A stretch of 32,343 nt of DNA from Actinomycetota bacterium (GTDB taxonomy: Bacteria; Actinomycetota; Acidimicrobiia; Acidimicrobiales; Ilumatobacteraceae), in assembly GCA_005788205.1 (NCBI GenBank), contig SXYT01000064.1:1-32343 (forward strand). The letters run 5' to 3'. The notes under the pieces were generated by a model, which was given only the letters and a program-made list of their open reading frames with translations, ran no database searches and was not told where the DNA came from. The stretch's first letter is position 1. Every line of letters begins with the position of its first letter. Shown here piece by piece: positions 1 through 7,187 of this stretch. The translations under genes were made by a program, and so were the position numbers.

Positions 1-322
1 AAGGTGCTCGGGAATCTCGGTCACTGCAAATACCTCAACTGGCGGACGAATACCGCGTCCCGGGTGGGTCGGGCCGCGCCTGCGACAGGGGCGTGAAGAT
101 CCTCCCGCGGACGTCCCCACGATAGACAACAACTCGTCTCGAGAAGCAATCAATCAGTGTGTGGTGGGTGCCACGCGCACTACTGCGGCACGACCGGTGG
201 ATGCCCGTTGCGATGGCAGCCGGACGTCCGTCGAGGTCGCATCGACCCGTGCCGACGGCAAAGACCCTCGTCCTCATCGTCAGCACAAGGGCACAACCGA
301 GGAGGCCCGAGACCGCTGTCCC

Positions 323-336
323 GCTTGTGAACAAGC
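323..336. promoter_or_regulatory. 14-bp inverted repeat, candidate operator
   Basis: GCTTGT-GA-ACAAGC is a perfect 6-bp dyad with a 2-base centre, about 125 bases before the first gene of the bc/nuo cluster. It contains TGTGAAC, which equals one half of the operator bound by the redox sensor Rex in Streptomyces. The second Rex half-site is not present, so assignment to Rex is weak. Confidence 0.3.
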
Positions 337-392
337 ACCGAAGTGGCGTCTGTCGCTAGGGCGGAAATGGCCCCGAACGGGGGGTGCGTGGC

Positions 393-398
393 TAGTGT
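393..398 (+). promoter_or_regulatory. Possible -10 element of the bc/nuo cluster
   Basis: TAGTGT fits the TANNNT pattern of an actinobacterial -10 box and would place a start site near 405, giving a leader of about 55 bases before 462. No good -35 box lies 16-19 bases upstream, so this is only a candidate. Confidence 0.2.
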
Positions 399-409
399 TC
401 TTGGTGCTC

Positions 410-421
410 GGGCTGCAGCCC
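410..421. promoter_or_regulatory. 12-bp perfect palindrome, candidate operator
   Basis: GGGCTGCAGCCC is self-complementary over all 12 bases. It sits 40 bases before the start at 462 and just downstream of the possible -10 box at 393-398, a position where a bound repressor would block transcription. It could also form a short hairpin in the leader. No known regulator is recognised. Confidence 0.3.
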
Positions 422-461
422 AGGCGCATCCCACCCCAGCGCGGAGAAACAACGAGAGTCC

Positions 462-941
462 ATGATCGCGATCGACATCCTCAGGTGGCCGGGCATGAAT
501 CAGGCGTTCATTGTCTCTTTCCTGGTGACGACCGCAATGGCTCTCGCTGTCATTCCCTACGGCAAGCGGCGCAAGCCCGGCCAGCCCACCACGTGGGGTG
601 AGGCCATGGTCGGGGCGGTCTATGCCTTCTTCGTCATGTTTCTCGCCTTCGGGGTGGTCCCCCACCAGTTCATCGACCATGCCGACAAGGAACTCGGCTG
701 GCGCAAGGACAAGCTGCTGAATGGCCCGTTCGACCTGCTCCAGGCCAAGGCCTACGGGGGCAACTTCCCCTTCACCCTGTCCTACGAGGCTGTCCGCGAC
801 ATCGTGGTCCTCGTCATCCACGGCATCTACATCGGTCTCATGGTTTACCTGTTCGTGTGGTGGCAGAAGCGCGGCGACAAGGCCGCCACGAAGGAACTCG
901 AGACATCGACATACGGCCGTCCGCTCGCGAGGAAGGCCTGA
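462..941 (+). CDS. Unknown three-helix membrane protein at the head of the bc operon
   Basis: I do not recognise the family. The 159-residue product has three hydrophobic stretches, roughly residues 14-33, 49-70 and 112-135, with a basic loop after the first (GKRRKPG) and a charged loop with HQFIDHADKE between the second and third. The position directly before a ferredoxin and cytochrome b suggests an accessory subunit of the quinol:cytochrome c reductase; this is inferred from context only. Two starts are possible. ATG 462 has only a weak, distant GGAGA. The in-frame ATG at 495 (MNQAF) has AGGTGG six bases upstream and begins just before the first helix, so the true protein may be 148 residues. 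The stop is one base before the next start. Confidence 0.75.
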   Translation: MIAIDILRWPGMNQAFIVSFLVTTAMALAVIPYGKRRKPGQPTTWGEAMVGAVYAFFVMFLAFGVVPHQFIDHADKELGWRKDKLLNGPFDLLQAKAYGGNFPFTLSYEAVRDIVVLVIHGIYIGLMVYLFVWWQKRGDKAATKELETSTYGRPLARKA

Positions 942-942
942 C

Positions 943-1356
943 ATGGCGCGCACAGACGCAAATCCGCCCATGCCCGAGTGGTCGACCGAGTACCAGCTGG
1001 TCGAGGTCGACCACGAGTACCTGAGCAAGGCGGTCAAGCCGAAGCAGTTCATCCACATTGACCAGAGCGAGTGCATCATGTGCGAGGGCTGCGTGGACAT
1101 CTGCCCGTGGAAGTGCATCCACATGGTCACCCCTGATGCGATCGCAGAGGCAACCGGCACCGAGCAGCCGGGCATGGATCCGTCCGACAACGTGATCTTT
1201 CTCATCGACGACGACGTCTGCACGCGCTGCGCGCTCTGCGTCGACCGTTGCCCGACGGGGGTCATCATCCTCGGCAAGGCCGGTGCGCCGGCACCCGAGG
1301 GAGACTCCCACACCCGTACCAACAACCACGGCTACGCCTACGGCATGCGCCTCTGA
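943..1356 (+). CDS. Two-cluster [4Fe-4S] ferredoxin in the bc operon
   Basis: A 137-residue soluble protein with two complete CxxCxxCxxxCP motifs: C44, C47, C50, C54 and C93, C96, C99, C103, with an extra cysteine at C58. These should bind two [4Fe-4S] clusters. The motifs are 39 residues apart, wider than in small clostridial ferredoxins and more like NuoI or 7Fe/8Fe ferredoxin domains. No membrane segment is visible, so it is probably a cytoplasmic electron carrier. It begins one base after the upstream membrane protein ends and precedes cytochrome b by 11 bases, so it is almost surely cotranscribed with the bc genes. A ferredoxin here is unusual; it may deliver electrons to, or take them from, the reductase or the nearby complex I. 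That role is inference. Confidence 0.88.
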   Translation: MARTDANPPMPEWSTEYQLVEVDHEYLSKAVKPKQFIHIDQSECIMCEGCVDICPWKCIHMVTPDAIAEATGTEQPGMDPSDNVIFLIDDDVCTRCALCVDRCPTGVIILGKAGAPAPEGDSHTRTNNHGYAYGMRL

Positions 1357-1367
1357 GGTGAAACACA

Positions 1368-2150
1368 ATGGCAAAAGTTCTCGATAACCCCCGCCCCACC
1401 GCAAAGGAGCGCCTCGCCAAGATCGGCGAGCAGATGCAGGGCAGCCAGGCGTGGAACTCGATCTTCCGGCCGGGCTCGATCTTCCGCAAGGGCTACACCG
1501 ACAGCCCCCGCAACAGGTCGTACGTGATCATGAACTCGGTGCTGTACCACCTGCACCCGGTGAAGGTGAAGCGACACGCCGTGAAGGTGTCCTACACGCT
1601 CTGTCTCGGCGGGCTCTCGTTCTTCCTGTTCATCCTGCTCACCGTGACGGGCATCTTCCTCATGTTCTTCTATCGACCCACCGGGGCGAACGCGTGGGAG
1701 GACATCCAGATGCTGCAGACCTCGGTGACGTTCGGTCTGCTCGTGCGAAACATGCACCGATGGGGTGCGCACTTGATGGTGCTCTCCGTGTTCCTGCACA
1801 TGGCGCGCGTCTTCTACCACGGTGCGTACAAGCCGCCGCGCGAGTTCAACTGGGTGATCGGCGTCATCCTCCTCACCCTCACGCTGCTGCTCTCGTTCAC
1901 CGGTTACCTGCTGCCGTGGGACCAGCTGGCCCTGTGGGCGGTCACCGTGGGAACGAACATGATGGGCTACTCGCCGTTGGTCGGGAACCAGGTCCGCTTC
2001 GTGCTTCTCGGTGGCGTGGAGATCGGGTCGGAGACGTTGCTGCGCTGGTACGTGCTGCACGTCATCATGTTCCCGTTCATCATCATCATCTTCATGGCCA
2101 TTCACTTCTGGCGCGTCCGCAAGGACGGCGGAATCTCCGGACCCCTGTGA
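1368..2150 (+). CDS. qcrB: Cytochrome b, b6-type (N-terminal half of split cytochrome b)
   Basis: Dihaem membrane cytochrome of a menaquinol:cytochrome c reductase. The 260-residue length, four helices and the C-terminal ISGPL match cytochrome b6 and the short cytochrome b of Firmicutes, not the long fused QcrB of mycobacteria. Haem ligands are H130, H144, H231 and H246. Their spacing (14, 87, 15) equals that of H86, H100, H187 and H202 in b6. C79 lies 51 residues before H130, exactly where b6 C35 binds the extra covalent haem, so a third haem is expected. An N-terminal extension of about 44 residues is present relative to b6. AGGTGA just upstream of ATG 1368 overlaps the previous stop and supports the start. 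The second half of the cytochrome is the next gene. Confidence 0.93.
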   Translation: MAKVLDNPRPTAKERLAKIGEQMQGSQAWNSIFRPGSIFRKGYTDSPRNRSYVIMNSVLYHLHPVKVKRHAVKVSYTLCLGGLSFFLFILLTVTGIFLMFFYRPTGANAWEDIQMLQTSVTFGLLVRNMHRWGAHLMVLSVFLHMARVFYHGAYKPPREFNWVIGVILLTLTLLLSFTGYLLPWDQLALWAVTVGTNMMGYSPLVGNQVRFVLLGGVEIGSETLLRWYVLHVIMFPFIIIIFMAIHFWRVRKDGGISGPL

Positions 2151-2165
2151 TCAAGGAGACCACAC

Positions 2166-2864
2166 ATGACTGAAATCCCCGAACACCTCCTCAAGCGGGC
2201 CCAGGCCGCGCGCGACAAAGCCGCCGGTGGAGACGCCGGTGGCGCCGCCGGCGGAGACCGGATTCCCGGCGACCTTCTCGACCGCACCAAGGCCGCATCT
2301 GACGGTGCGGCAGCCGTTGTCGCGACCGCGCCAGTCGGTGGCGGCGTCCCGGTGGGTGCCGGTCCCGGTGGCCACACCCAGCGCCTCCTCACGGTCGTCA
2401 AGTCGGGTTCCATCCAGGAAGCCAAGGCAGCCCCCGTCGACAAGGTGCACACCTGGCCGCACCTCCTGGCGGTCGAGTTCGTGGCCGCACTCGCGTGCAC
2501 CGCGTTCCTGTTCGTCTTCTCGTGGGTGGTGAACGCGCCGCTCCTCCAGGCAGCCGACTTCAACAAGACCCCGAACCCCTCGAAGGCCCCGTGGTACTTC
2601 CTCGGTCTGCAGGAACTGCTGACGATGTTCCACCCGATGATCGCAGGAGTGACCCTCCCCGGCATGGGTCTCGTTGCCCTGATCCTCGCCCCGTACCTGG
2701 ACCGCAATGCCTCGAACAAGCCCGAGGACCGCAAGTTCATGACATCGATGATGACGATGTTCCTGATGTTCTGGGCGGTGCTCACCATCATCGGCTCGTT
2801 CTTCCGCGGGCCGGGCTTCAACTTCACGTTCCCGTGGCGTGACGGCATCTTCTTCGAGCTCTAA
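2166..2864 (+). CDS. Cytochrome b C-terminal half (subunit IV-like)
   Basis: 232 residues that complete the split cytochrome b. Residues 95-232 carry three membrane helices (about 98-122, 157-177, 194-213) and the quinol-oxidation loop. The usual PEWY motif reads APWY here (141-144), so the Glu is replaced by Pro; the following FLGLQELL is typical of bacterial homologues. The first 95 residues are an extra soluble, Ala/Gly-rich region with two copies of an IPxxLLxRxxAAxDxAA motif (residues 4-20 and 33-49) that has no counterpart in subunit IV. AAGGAGA seven bases before ATG 2166 is a strong ribosome site. It is cotranscribed with cytochrome b, 15 bases upstream. The role in the complex is firm; the function of the extension is unknown. 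Confidence 0.9.
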   Translation: MTEIPEHLLKRAQAARDKAAGGDAGGAAGGDRIPGDLLDRTKAASDGAAAVVATAPVGGGVPVGAGPGGHTQRLLTVVKSGSIQEAKAAPVDKVHTWPHLLAVEFVAALACTAFLFVFSWVVNAPLLQAADFNKTPNPSKAPWYFLGLQELLTMFHPMIAGVTLPGMGLVALILAPYLDRNASNKPEDRKFMTSMMTMFLMFWAVLTIIGSFFRGPGFNFTFPWRDGIFFEL

Positions 2865-2903
2865 GACCCACCCAACGCAACCGAGACCAAGGAACCAACA
2901 CCC

Positions 2904-3752
2904 ATGAGTACCGCAGTAATCATCGCCATCGTCGCGATCGCAGCCGCCGTGCTGGGCGCCGTCGTCGTGGTGACGACGGCACGCCAGACCGACGTGCGCG
3001 GCGCCGGTGCGCTGTCGCGCGAGACTCGCAAGCGTGACCGCAAGGCGACGATCACGGATGGTGCCGTCACCGGCCGCGAGGTCGAGGCTGCCGCGAAGTC
3101 GACGGCCGTCATGGTCGCCGCACCAGCCGAGGTCGCACCGTTCGTGGCACCCGATGCCGAGGCAATCGGTGTCTCGCGGCGCATGTTCTTCAACCGTGCC
3201 GCCGTCGGGATGATGAGCGCGAGCCTCGGTGCCTTCGGTGCCGCCGTCATCGCGTTCCTCTGGAAGGGCGCCGAGGGCGGGTTCGGTTCCAAGATCGCAG
3301 CAGGCCGCGTGAGCGACATCCTCTCGACCATCCGTGCGAACGACGGGTTCCTCTACCTCGCCGAGGCGCGAGCGTGGGTCACCGAGTACCCCGAGAGCGC
3401 ACTCACGAAGGCGAAGGCCGTCTACGGCAACCAGTCCCAGGTGCTCTCCGGCATGGAAGCCGGTGTCGTCGCGCTGTACCAGAAGTGCCCGCACCTCGGG
3501 TGCCGCGTGCCGGAGTGCAAGAGCTCACAGTGGTTCGAGTGCCAGTGCCATGGCTCGCAGTACAACCGTGTCGGCGAGAAGAAGGGTGGTCCCGCGCCGC
3601 GCGGCATGGACCGCTTCGCCGTGTCGGTCACGAACGGCGTCCTCACGATCGACACCGGTTCGGTGTTCGCAGGGCCGCCGGCCGGCGTGAACACGACCGG
3701 CCAGGAGGCAGAGGGCCCGCACTGCGTGGGTGCCGGCGAGGGCGGTCACTGA
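2904..3752 (+). CDS. qcrA: Rieske [2Fe-2S] protein of the bc complex
   Basis: 282 residues. The C-terminal domain has both Rieske boxes: CPHLGC (195-200) and CQCHGS (213-218). Cluster ligands are C195, H197, C213 and H216, and C200-C215 should form the usual disulfide. Box 2 has Gln where Pro is common. The N-terminus has one hydrophobic helix (3-24), then a charged linker, then SRRMFFNR (91-98), a twin-arginine-like signal, directly before a second helix (about 101-120). Two-helix, Tat-dependent Rieske proteins are known in actinobacteria. It takes electrons from quinol at the cytochrome b site and passes them to the diheme cytochrome c encoded next. Two extra cysteines (C205, C274) are of unknown use. 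AAGGA lies ten bases before ATG 2904. Confidence 0.94.
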   Translation: MSTAVIIAIVAIAAAVLGAVVVVTTARQTDVRGAGALSRETRKRDRKATITDGAVTGREVEAAAKSTAVMVAAPAEVAPFVAPDAEAIGVSRRMFFNRAAVGMMSASLGAFGAAVIAFLWKGAEGGFGSKIAAGRVSDILSTIRANDGFLYLAEARAWVTEYPESALTKAKAVYGNQSQVLSGMEAGVVALYQKCPHLGCRVPECKSSQWFECQCHGSQYNRVGEKKGGPAPRGMDRFAVSVTNGVLTIDTGSVFAGPPAGVNTTGQEAEGPHCVGAGEGGH

Positions 3753-3753
3753 G

Positions 3754-4818
3754 ATGGTCGCATCGACAAGCGCCTCCATCGCGTGGCTCATCCTCCTCGC
3801 GTCCCTCCTGGGTTGGATCATCTACGGAATCGCCAACGTCCGCGGCGGGCGCAAGGAGGTCGGCTCCGAGCAGAGCCTCGCCGCCAACCGCAAGCCCTAT
3901 TACGACGACGAGGAACTCGAGGGCAAGCGACTCGAGCGCACCCAGCTCCTCGGTCTCGTGTTCCTCGGCATCGTCACTGTCGCACTGCCGCTGTACTGGG
4001 TCATGGAGCCGAGCCGCCAGGAAGAGGCGGTGTTCGGCTTCGACAAGCGTTTCGTCAGCTGGGGCAGCAAGTTGTTCGCGGCGACTGCGGACGGTGGCTA
4101 CAACTGCGCCGGTTGCCACGGCGGCATGAAGGCCACCGGCGGCGTCGCCCCGTACGCGATCACCGACCCGAAGACGAGCGAGGTGAAGGCGGTCTCGTGG
4201 AAGGCCCCCGCACTCAACACCGTGATGTACCGGTACAGCGCCGAAGAGGTGCGCTTCATCCTGAACTACGGCCGCCCGTTCTCGCCGATGTCGGCGTGGG
4301 GAACGATCGGCGGCGGCCCGCTGACCGACCAGGCTGTCACCACGCTCATCAACTACGTCGAGTCGATCCAGGTCCCGCAGGACAACTGCACGGACACACG
4401 CGGTGAGTTCAACCCCACCTGCGACACCGGCAAGCTCCCGAAGGACAAGAACGACGAGATCAAGGCAGAGGCCAAGCGCCTCGTCGACAACGGCACTTAC
4501 TCCAGCATGGGTGAGGCCTACTTCAACCTCGACCTCGGCGGCGGCGCGTACTCCTGCGCGCGGTGCCACACGAAGGGCTGGTCCTACGGCGACCCGCAGG
4601 TCACCGGTGGCGGGGCCTTCGGTCCCAACCTGACGGCGGGCTCCCCCGTGCGCCAGTTCCCGAGCGCTGACGACATGGTGGCGTTCCTGAAGGCCGGCTC
4701 GCAGATGGGCCAGCGCTACGGCGAGCAGGGCCAGGGCAGCGGCCGCATGCCCGGCTTCGGCCAGATTTACACGGACGAACAGATCCGCCAGATCGTCGAG
4801 TACGCGAGGAGTCTCTGA
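3754..4818 (+). CDS. qcrC: Membrane-anchored diheme cytochrome c of the bc complex
   Basis: 354 residues from ATG 3754, two bases after the Rieske stop; an in-frame GTG at 3730 would add eight residues but overlaps the Rieske gene. Two membrane helices (about 7-27 and 65-84) precede two extracytoplasmic cytochrome c domains. Haem sites are CAGCH (118-122) and CARCH (268-272). M179 (SPMSAWG) and M332 (GRMPGFG) are likely sixth ligands. C212 and C223, between the domains, may form a disulfide. The protein should accept electrons from the Rieske cluster and pass them to a terminal oxidase, as QcrC does in actinobacterial bcc-aa3 supercomplexes. No oxidase gene is in this window. Anchoring at the N-terminus by two helices differs from mycobacterial QcrC, which has a C-terminal anchor. 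Confidence 0.9.
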   Translation: MVASTSASIAWLILLASLLGWIIYGIANVRGGRKEVGSEQSLAANRKPYYDDEELEGKRLERTQLLGLVFLGIVTVALPLYWVMEPSRQEEAVFGFDKRFVSWGSKLFAATADGGYNCAGCHGGMKATGGVAPYAITDPKTSEVKAVSWKAPALNTVMYRYSAEEVRFILNYGRPFSPMSAWGTIGGGPLTDQAVTTLINYVESIQVPQDNCTDTRGEFNPTCDTGKLPKDKNDEIKAEAKRLVDNGTYSSMGEAYFNLDLGGGAYSCARCHTKGWSYGDPQVTGGGAFGPNLTAGSPVRQFPSADDMVAFLKAGSQMGQRYGEQGQGSGRMPGFGQIYTDEQIRQIVEYARSL

Positions 4819-5624
4819 TGCTGTCCACTCTCCTCGCGATCGGATGGGAGCCCGAGATCCGTGGCTACATCGTTGTTCTCATCATGGTCGGCACGCTGAT
4901 CGGCGGCACCTATCTCATTCTCGGCACCAACCTCGGTGCGCGCCTCGGTTTCCTCGTGGCCGCATGTGGTCTCGCCGGCTGGATGATGTCCATGGCGATC
5001 ATCTGGGTCATCTACGGAATCGGGCTCCAGGGCCCGTTCCCGTCGTGGAAGCCCTCCGAGCCGGTTGCGCTCGTGCGTGATGCCGCCCAGCTCGACCTCA
5101 CCGAGATCGTGGAGGCATCGCCCGGGGTCAAGGACAAATCGCGCGTCGACTCCGCAGCTGCCGTCCAGACGCAGCTCGAGGCCGAGGGCTGGACACGCCT
5201 GGACGACTCGGACCCGCAGCGCGGCCAGGCAGTGGCCTCTGCAGACGAGATCATCCAGGTGGGGACCGAGGAGTTCAAGAGCGGCGAATACGTGCCCGTC
5301 GCGGTCTACGACAAAGGCGGGGAGAGGTGGCCGAAACTCGGTGACTCCATCGACTTCGTCGCGTTCAAGCACGAACCGCGCTACGCAATCGTCGAGGTGG
5401 CGGCCCTGCTGCCCCAGCGCTCGGAGCCGGGCCGTGCGCCCGCCCGTGCCGTCATCGATGACAGCCAGCCGCACCGCTACGTGGTGATGGTCCGTGATCT
5501 CGGTGCGCGCCGCCGCCCCGCGGCGTTAATCGGCATCGGCTCCGGGCTCATCTTCTTCCTCCTCGCATGGATGCTCCACCGTCGTGAGGCATACCTGCGA
5601 GAGAACCTCGCCCTGAAGGCGTAG
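4818..5624 (+). CDS. Unknown membrane protein between the bc and nuo genes
   Basis: Family not recognised. The 268-residue product has two N-terminal hydrophobic segments (about 16-38 and 43-68), a soluble middle part of about 160 residues rich in acidic residues and without cysteines, and a last helix (about 234-253) followed by a charged tail HRREAYLREN. ATG 4818 shares its A with the TGA of the cytochrome c gene, so translation is coupled to the bc complex; nuoA starts eight bases after its stop. Context suggests an accessory or assembly subunit of the reductase or of a reductase-complex I assembly. No catalytic motif is visible. Confidence 0.8.
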   Translation: MLSTLLAIGWEPEIRGYIVVLIMVGTLIGGTYLILGTNLGARLGFLVAACGLAGWMMSMAIIWVIYGIGLQGPFPSWKPSEPVALVRDAAQLDLTEIVEASPGVKDKSRVDSAAAVQTQLEAEGWTRLDDSDPQRGQAVASADEIIQVGTEEFKSGEYVPVAVYDKGGERWPKLGDSIDFVAFKHEPRYAIVEVAALLPQRSEPGRAPARAVIDDSQPHRYVVMVRDLGARRRPAALIGIGSGLIFFLLAWMLHRREAYLRENLALKA

Positions 5625-5632
5625 TCCGCGCG

Positions 5633-6106
5633 ATGGGCCAGTACCTCCCGATCATCGCACTGGTGGTGGTGGCTGTTCTTTTCGGTGTGCTCAGTTTCGT
5701 TGCGTCGGGCCTGCTCGCCCCGTACAGGCCGAACAGCGCGAAGGAGGCACCGTACGAATGCGGCATCGTGCCGTCCCGTGACAACCCCGAGCGATTCCCG
5801 GTCAGTTTCTACGTGATTGCGATGCTCTTCATCATGTTCGACATCGAGATCATCTTCGTCTACCCGTACGCGGTGTCGCGCGACGTGCTGGGCACGTACG
5901 GCTTCGCAGAGATGGCGGCGTTCAGCGCGGTCTTCTTCGTCGCATTCGTCTACATCGTCGCCAGGGGAGCTCTCGAGTGGGGGCCGCTGAGGCGTGCCGA
6001 CTCCGAGACGCCCGCGAACGACAGCCTGGTGGCGTCGACACAGGCACATGGCTCGTTCCGTGTGGTCGGTCTCGAGGGTCGCGAGAGGAACGGGGAGGCA
6101 GCCTGA
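5633..6106 (+). CDS. nuoA: Complex I subunit NuoA
   Basis: Membrane subunit of proton-pumping NADH:quinone oxidoreductase, next to the quinone site. Three helices (about 5-27, 58-79, 88-108) and the family motif YECG with C43 in the mobile loop after helix 1. FDIE (D70, E72) in helix 2 is the conserved acidic pair linked to proton transfer. The product is 157 residues against about 120 in most NuoA, because of a polar tail of about 45 residues. It starts eight bases after the unknown membrane protein, so the nuo operon appears continuous with the bc operon. Its stop overlaps the nuoB start (TGATG). Confidence 0.95.
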   Translation: MGQYLPIIALVVVAVLFGVLSFVASGLLAPYRPNSAKEAPYECGIVPSRDNPERFPVSFYVIAMLFIMFDIEIIFVYPYAVSRDVLGTYGFAEMAAFSAVFFVAFVYIVARGALEWGPLRRADSETPANDSLVASTQAHGSFRVVGLEGRERNGEAA

Positions 6107-6690
6107 TGGGTGTCGTGCGCAACGTTCTCGACGAGGGGCTCGCGGGTCTCGACCACAATTTCGTGACCGCCCGCCTCGAGGACCTCGTGAAATGGTCGCG
6201 GTCCCGCAGCAGCTGGGGTGCGTCTTTCGGGCTCGCGTGCTGTGCGATCGAGATGATGGGGTCCGGTGCGTCGCACTACGACCTGTCGCGCTTCGGCATG
6301 GAGGTCTTCCGTGCCTCCCCGCGCCAGGCGGACATCATGATCGTTGCCGGGCGGGTCAGCCAGAAGATGGCCCCCGTCCTGCGCCAGGTGTACGACCAGA
6401 TGATGGAGCCCAAGTGGGTCATCAGCATGGGTGTCTGCGCTTCCACCGGCGGGATGTTCAACAACTACGCGATCGTGCAGGGGGTTGACCAGATCGTGCC
6501 CGTCGACGTGTATGCGCCGGGATGCCCGCCCACTCCCGAGACGCTCATCCATGCAATCGAGACGCTCCACCAGTTGATCGAGGACGGCGAGATCATGCGG
6601 CGCCGTGACGCGAACAACGGGGGTGCCGCCGTCGAGATCCACGAGATTCCCGCGGGTGCCACGACCTCGGTCTCCATCGGGATCAGGTGA
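6106..6690 (+). CDS. nuoB: Complex I subunit NuoB (cluster N2)
   Basis: 194 residues. It carries the last [4Fe-4S] cluster, N2, which reduces quinone. Ligands are the tandem C45-C46 in [10 protein letters not shown]111 in SMGVCAS and C140 in APGCPP. The conserved segment [15 protein letters not shown] is intact, with E66 and R69, which contrasts with the second copy at 26085. ATG 6106 overlaps the nuoA stop by one base. A longer frame upstream, opening at 5977, is read inside nuoA and is not used. The last 25 residues are a variable tail. Confidence 0.96.
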   Translation: MGVVRNVLDEGLAGLDHNFVTARLEDLVKWSRSRSSWGASFGLACCAIEMMGSGASHYDLSRFGMEVFRASPRQADIMIVAGRVSQKMAPVLRQVYDQMMEPKWVISMGVCASTGGMFNNYAIVQGVDQIVPVDVYAPGCPPTPETLIHAIETLHQLIEDGEIMRRRDANNGGAAVEIHEIPAGATTSVSIGIR

Positions 6691-6692
6691 CC

Positions 6693-7187
6693 ATGGAGGA
6701 GACCGCGACGGAGGCGCAGGAGCAGATGCACGGGTGCCCCGTCATCATGTCGCGCGGCCAGAAGGTCCTTCTTGTCGACCGCAAGGACTACCTGAACGTC
6801 ATGAAGGCGCTCGTTGCCGACACCTTCGACATGCTCGTCGACCTCACCGGTGTCGACTATCTCGCCATGCCGGGCCGCAAGCCGGGCGCCGGGGTCACCG
6901 CCGAGCGCTTCGAGGTGGTCGTGAACCTGCTGTCGATCCAGCGCCGCGAGCGTCTGCGGGTGCGCGTGCAGGTTCCGGAGCTTGATCCTGCCATTGCCTC
7001 GCTGTTCGACGTGCACCCCGGCGCAGAGGCACACGAGCGCGAGACCTTCGACAGGGTCGGCAGCGTCGTCGATGGGCATCCCGATCTCACCCGCATCCTC
7101 ATGCCCGAGGACTGGCAGGGTCACCCGTTGCGCAAGGACTACGACCCTGGCCGCATCCCCGTGCAGTTCAAGGGGGCGAACGCATGA
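6693..7187 (+). CDS. nuoC: Complex I subunit NuoC
   Basis: Peripheral-arm subunit (30 kDa family) that packs against NuoD. The C-terminal signature GHPDLTRILMPEDWQGHPLRKDY is present near residues 128-150 (within the family pattern GHPxLxRI..DWxGHPLRKDY). The preceding conserved helix reads HERETFDRVG, where most homologues have ERExxDxFGI. Length is 164 residues from ATG 6693; GTG 6687, which overlaps the nuoB stop as GTGA, would add two residues and is equally possible. The end overlaps nuoD by four bases. Confidence 0.93.
   Translation: MEETATEAQEQMHGCPVIMSRGQKVLLVDRKDYLNVMKALVADTFDMLVDLTGVDYLAMPGRKPGAGVTAERFEVVVNLLSIQRRERLRVRVQVPELDPAIASLFDVHPGAEAHERETFDRVGSVVDGHPDLTRILMPEDWQGHPLRKDYDPGRIPVQFKGANA

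Larger units (their letters stand above)
1..461. other. Upstream region without a convincing gene
   Basis: No reading frame here shows a recognisable protein family. One plus-strand frame is open from the left edge to a stop at about 93 and another is open from base 2 to 601, but neither translation resembles a known fold and the second runs into the membrane protein gene at 462. The region contains two perfect dyads (323-336 and 410-421) and a weak -10-like hexamer (393-398). The likely role is the control region for the long plus-strand cluster that starts at 462. The left part could hold the tail of an upstream gene, which cannot be decided from this window. Confidence 0.5.

Noticed and set aside
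1-93. Possible tail of a gene entering from the left
   Set aside because: The frame is open to a stop at about 93, but 30 codons without a family match are not enough to call a gene.
371-382. CCCCGAACGGGG short hairpin in the upstream region
   Set aside because: The arms are five bases with a two-base loop, too short to mean much in sequence this GC-rich.
2-601. Long open plus-strand frame through the upstream region
   Set aside because: It overlaps the membrane protein gene at 462 in another frame, and its translation is rich in Arg, Pro and His with no recognisable fold. Such frames are common by chance at high GC.
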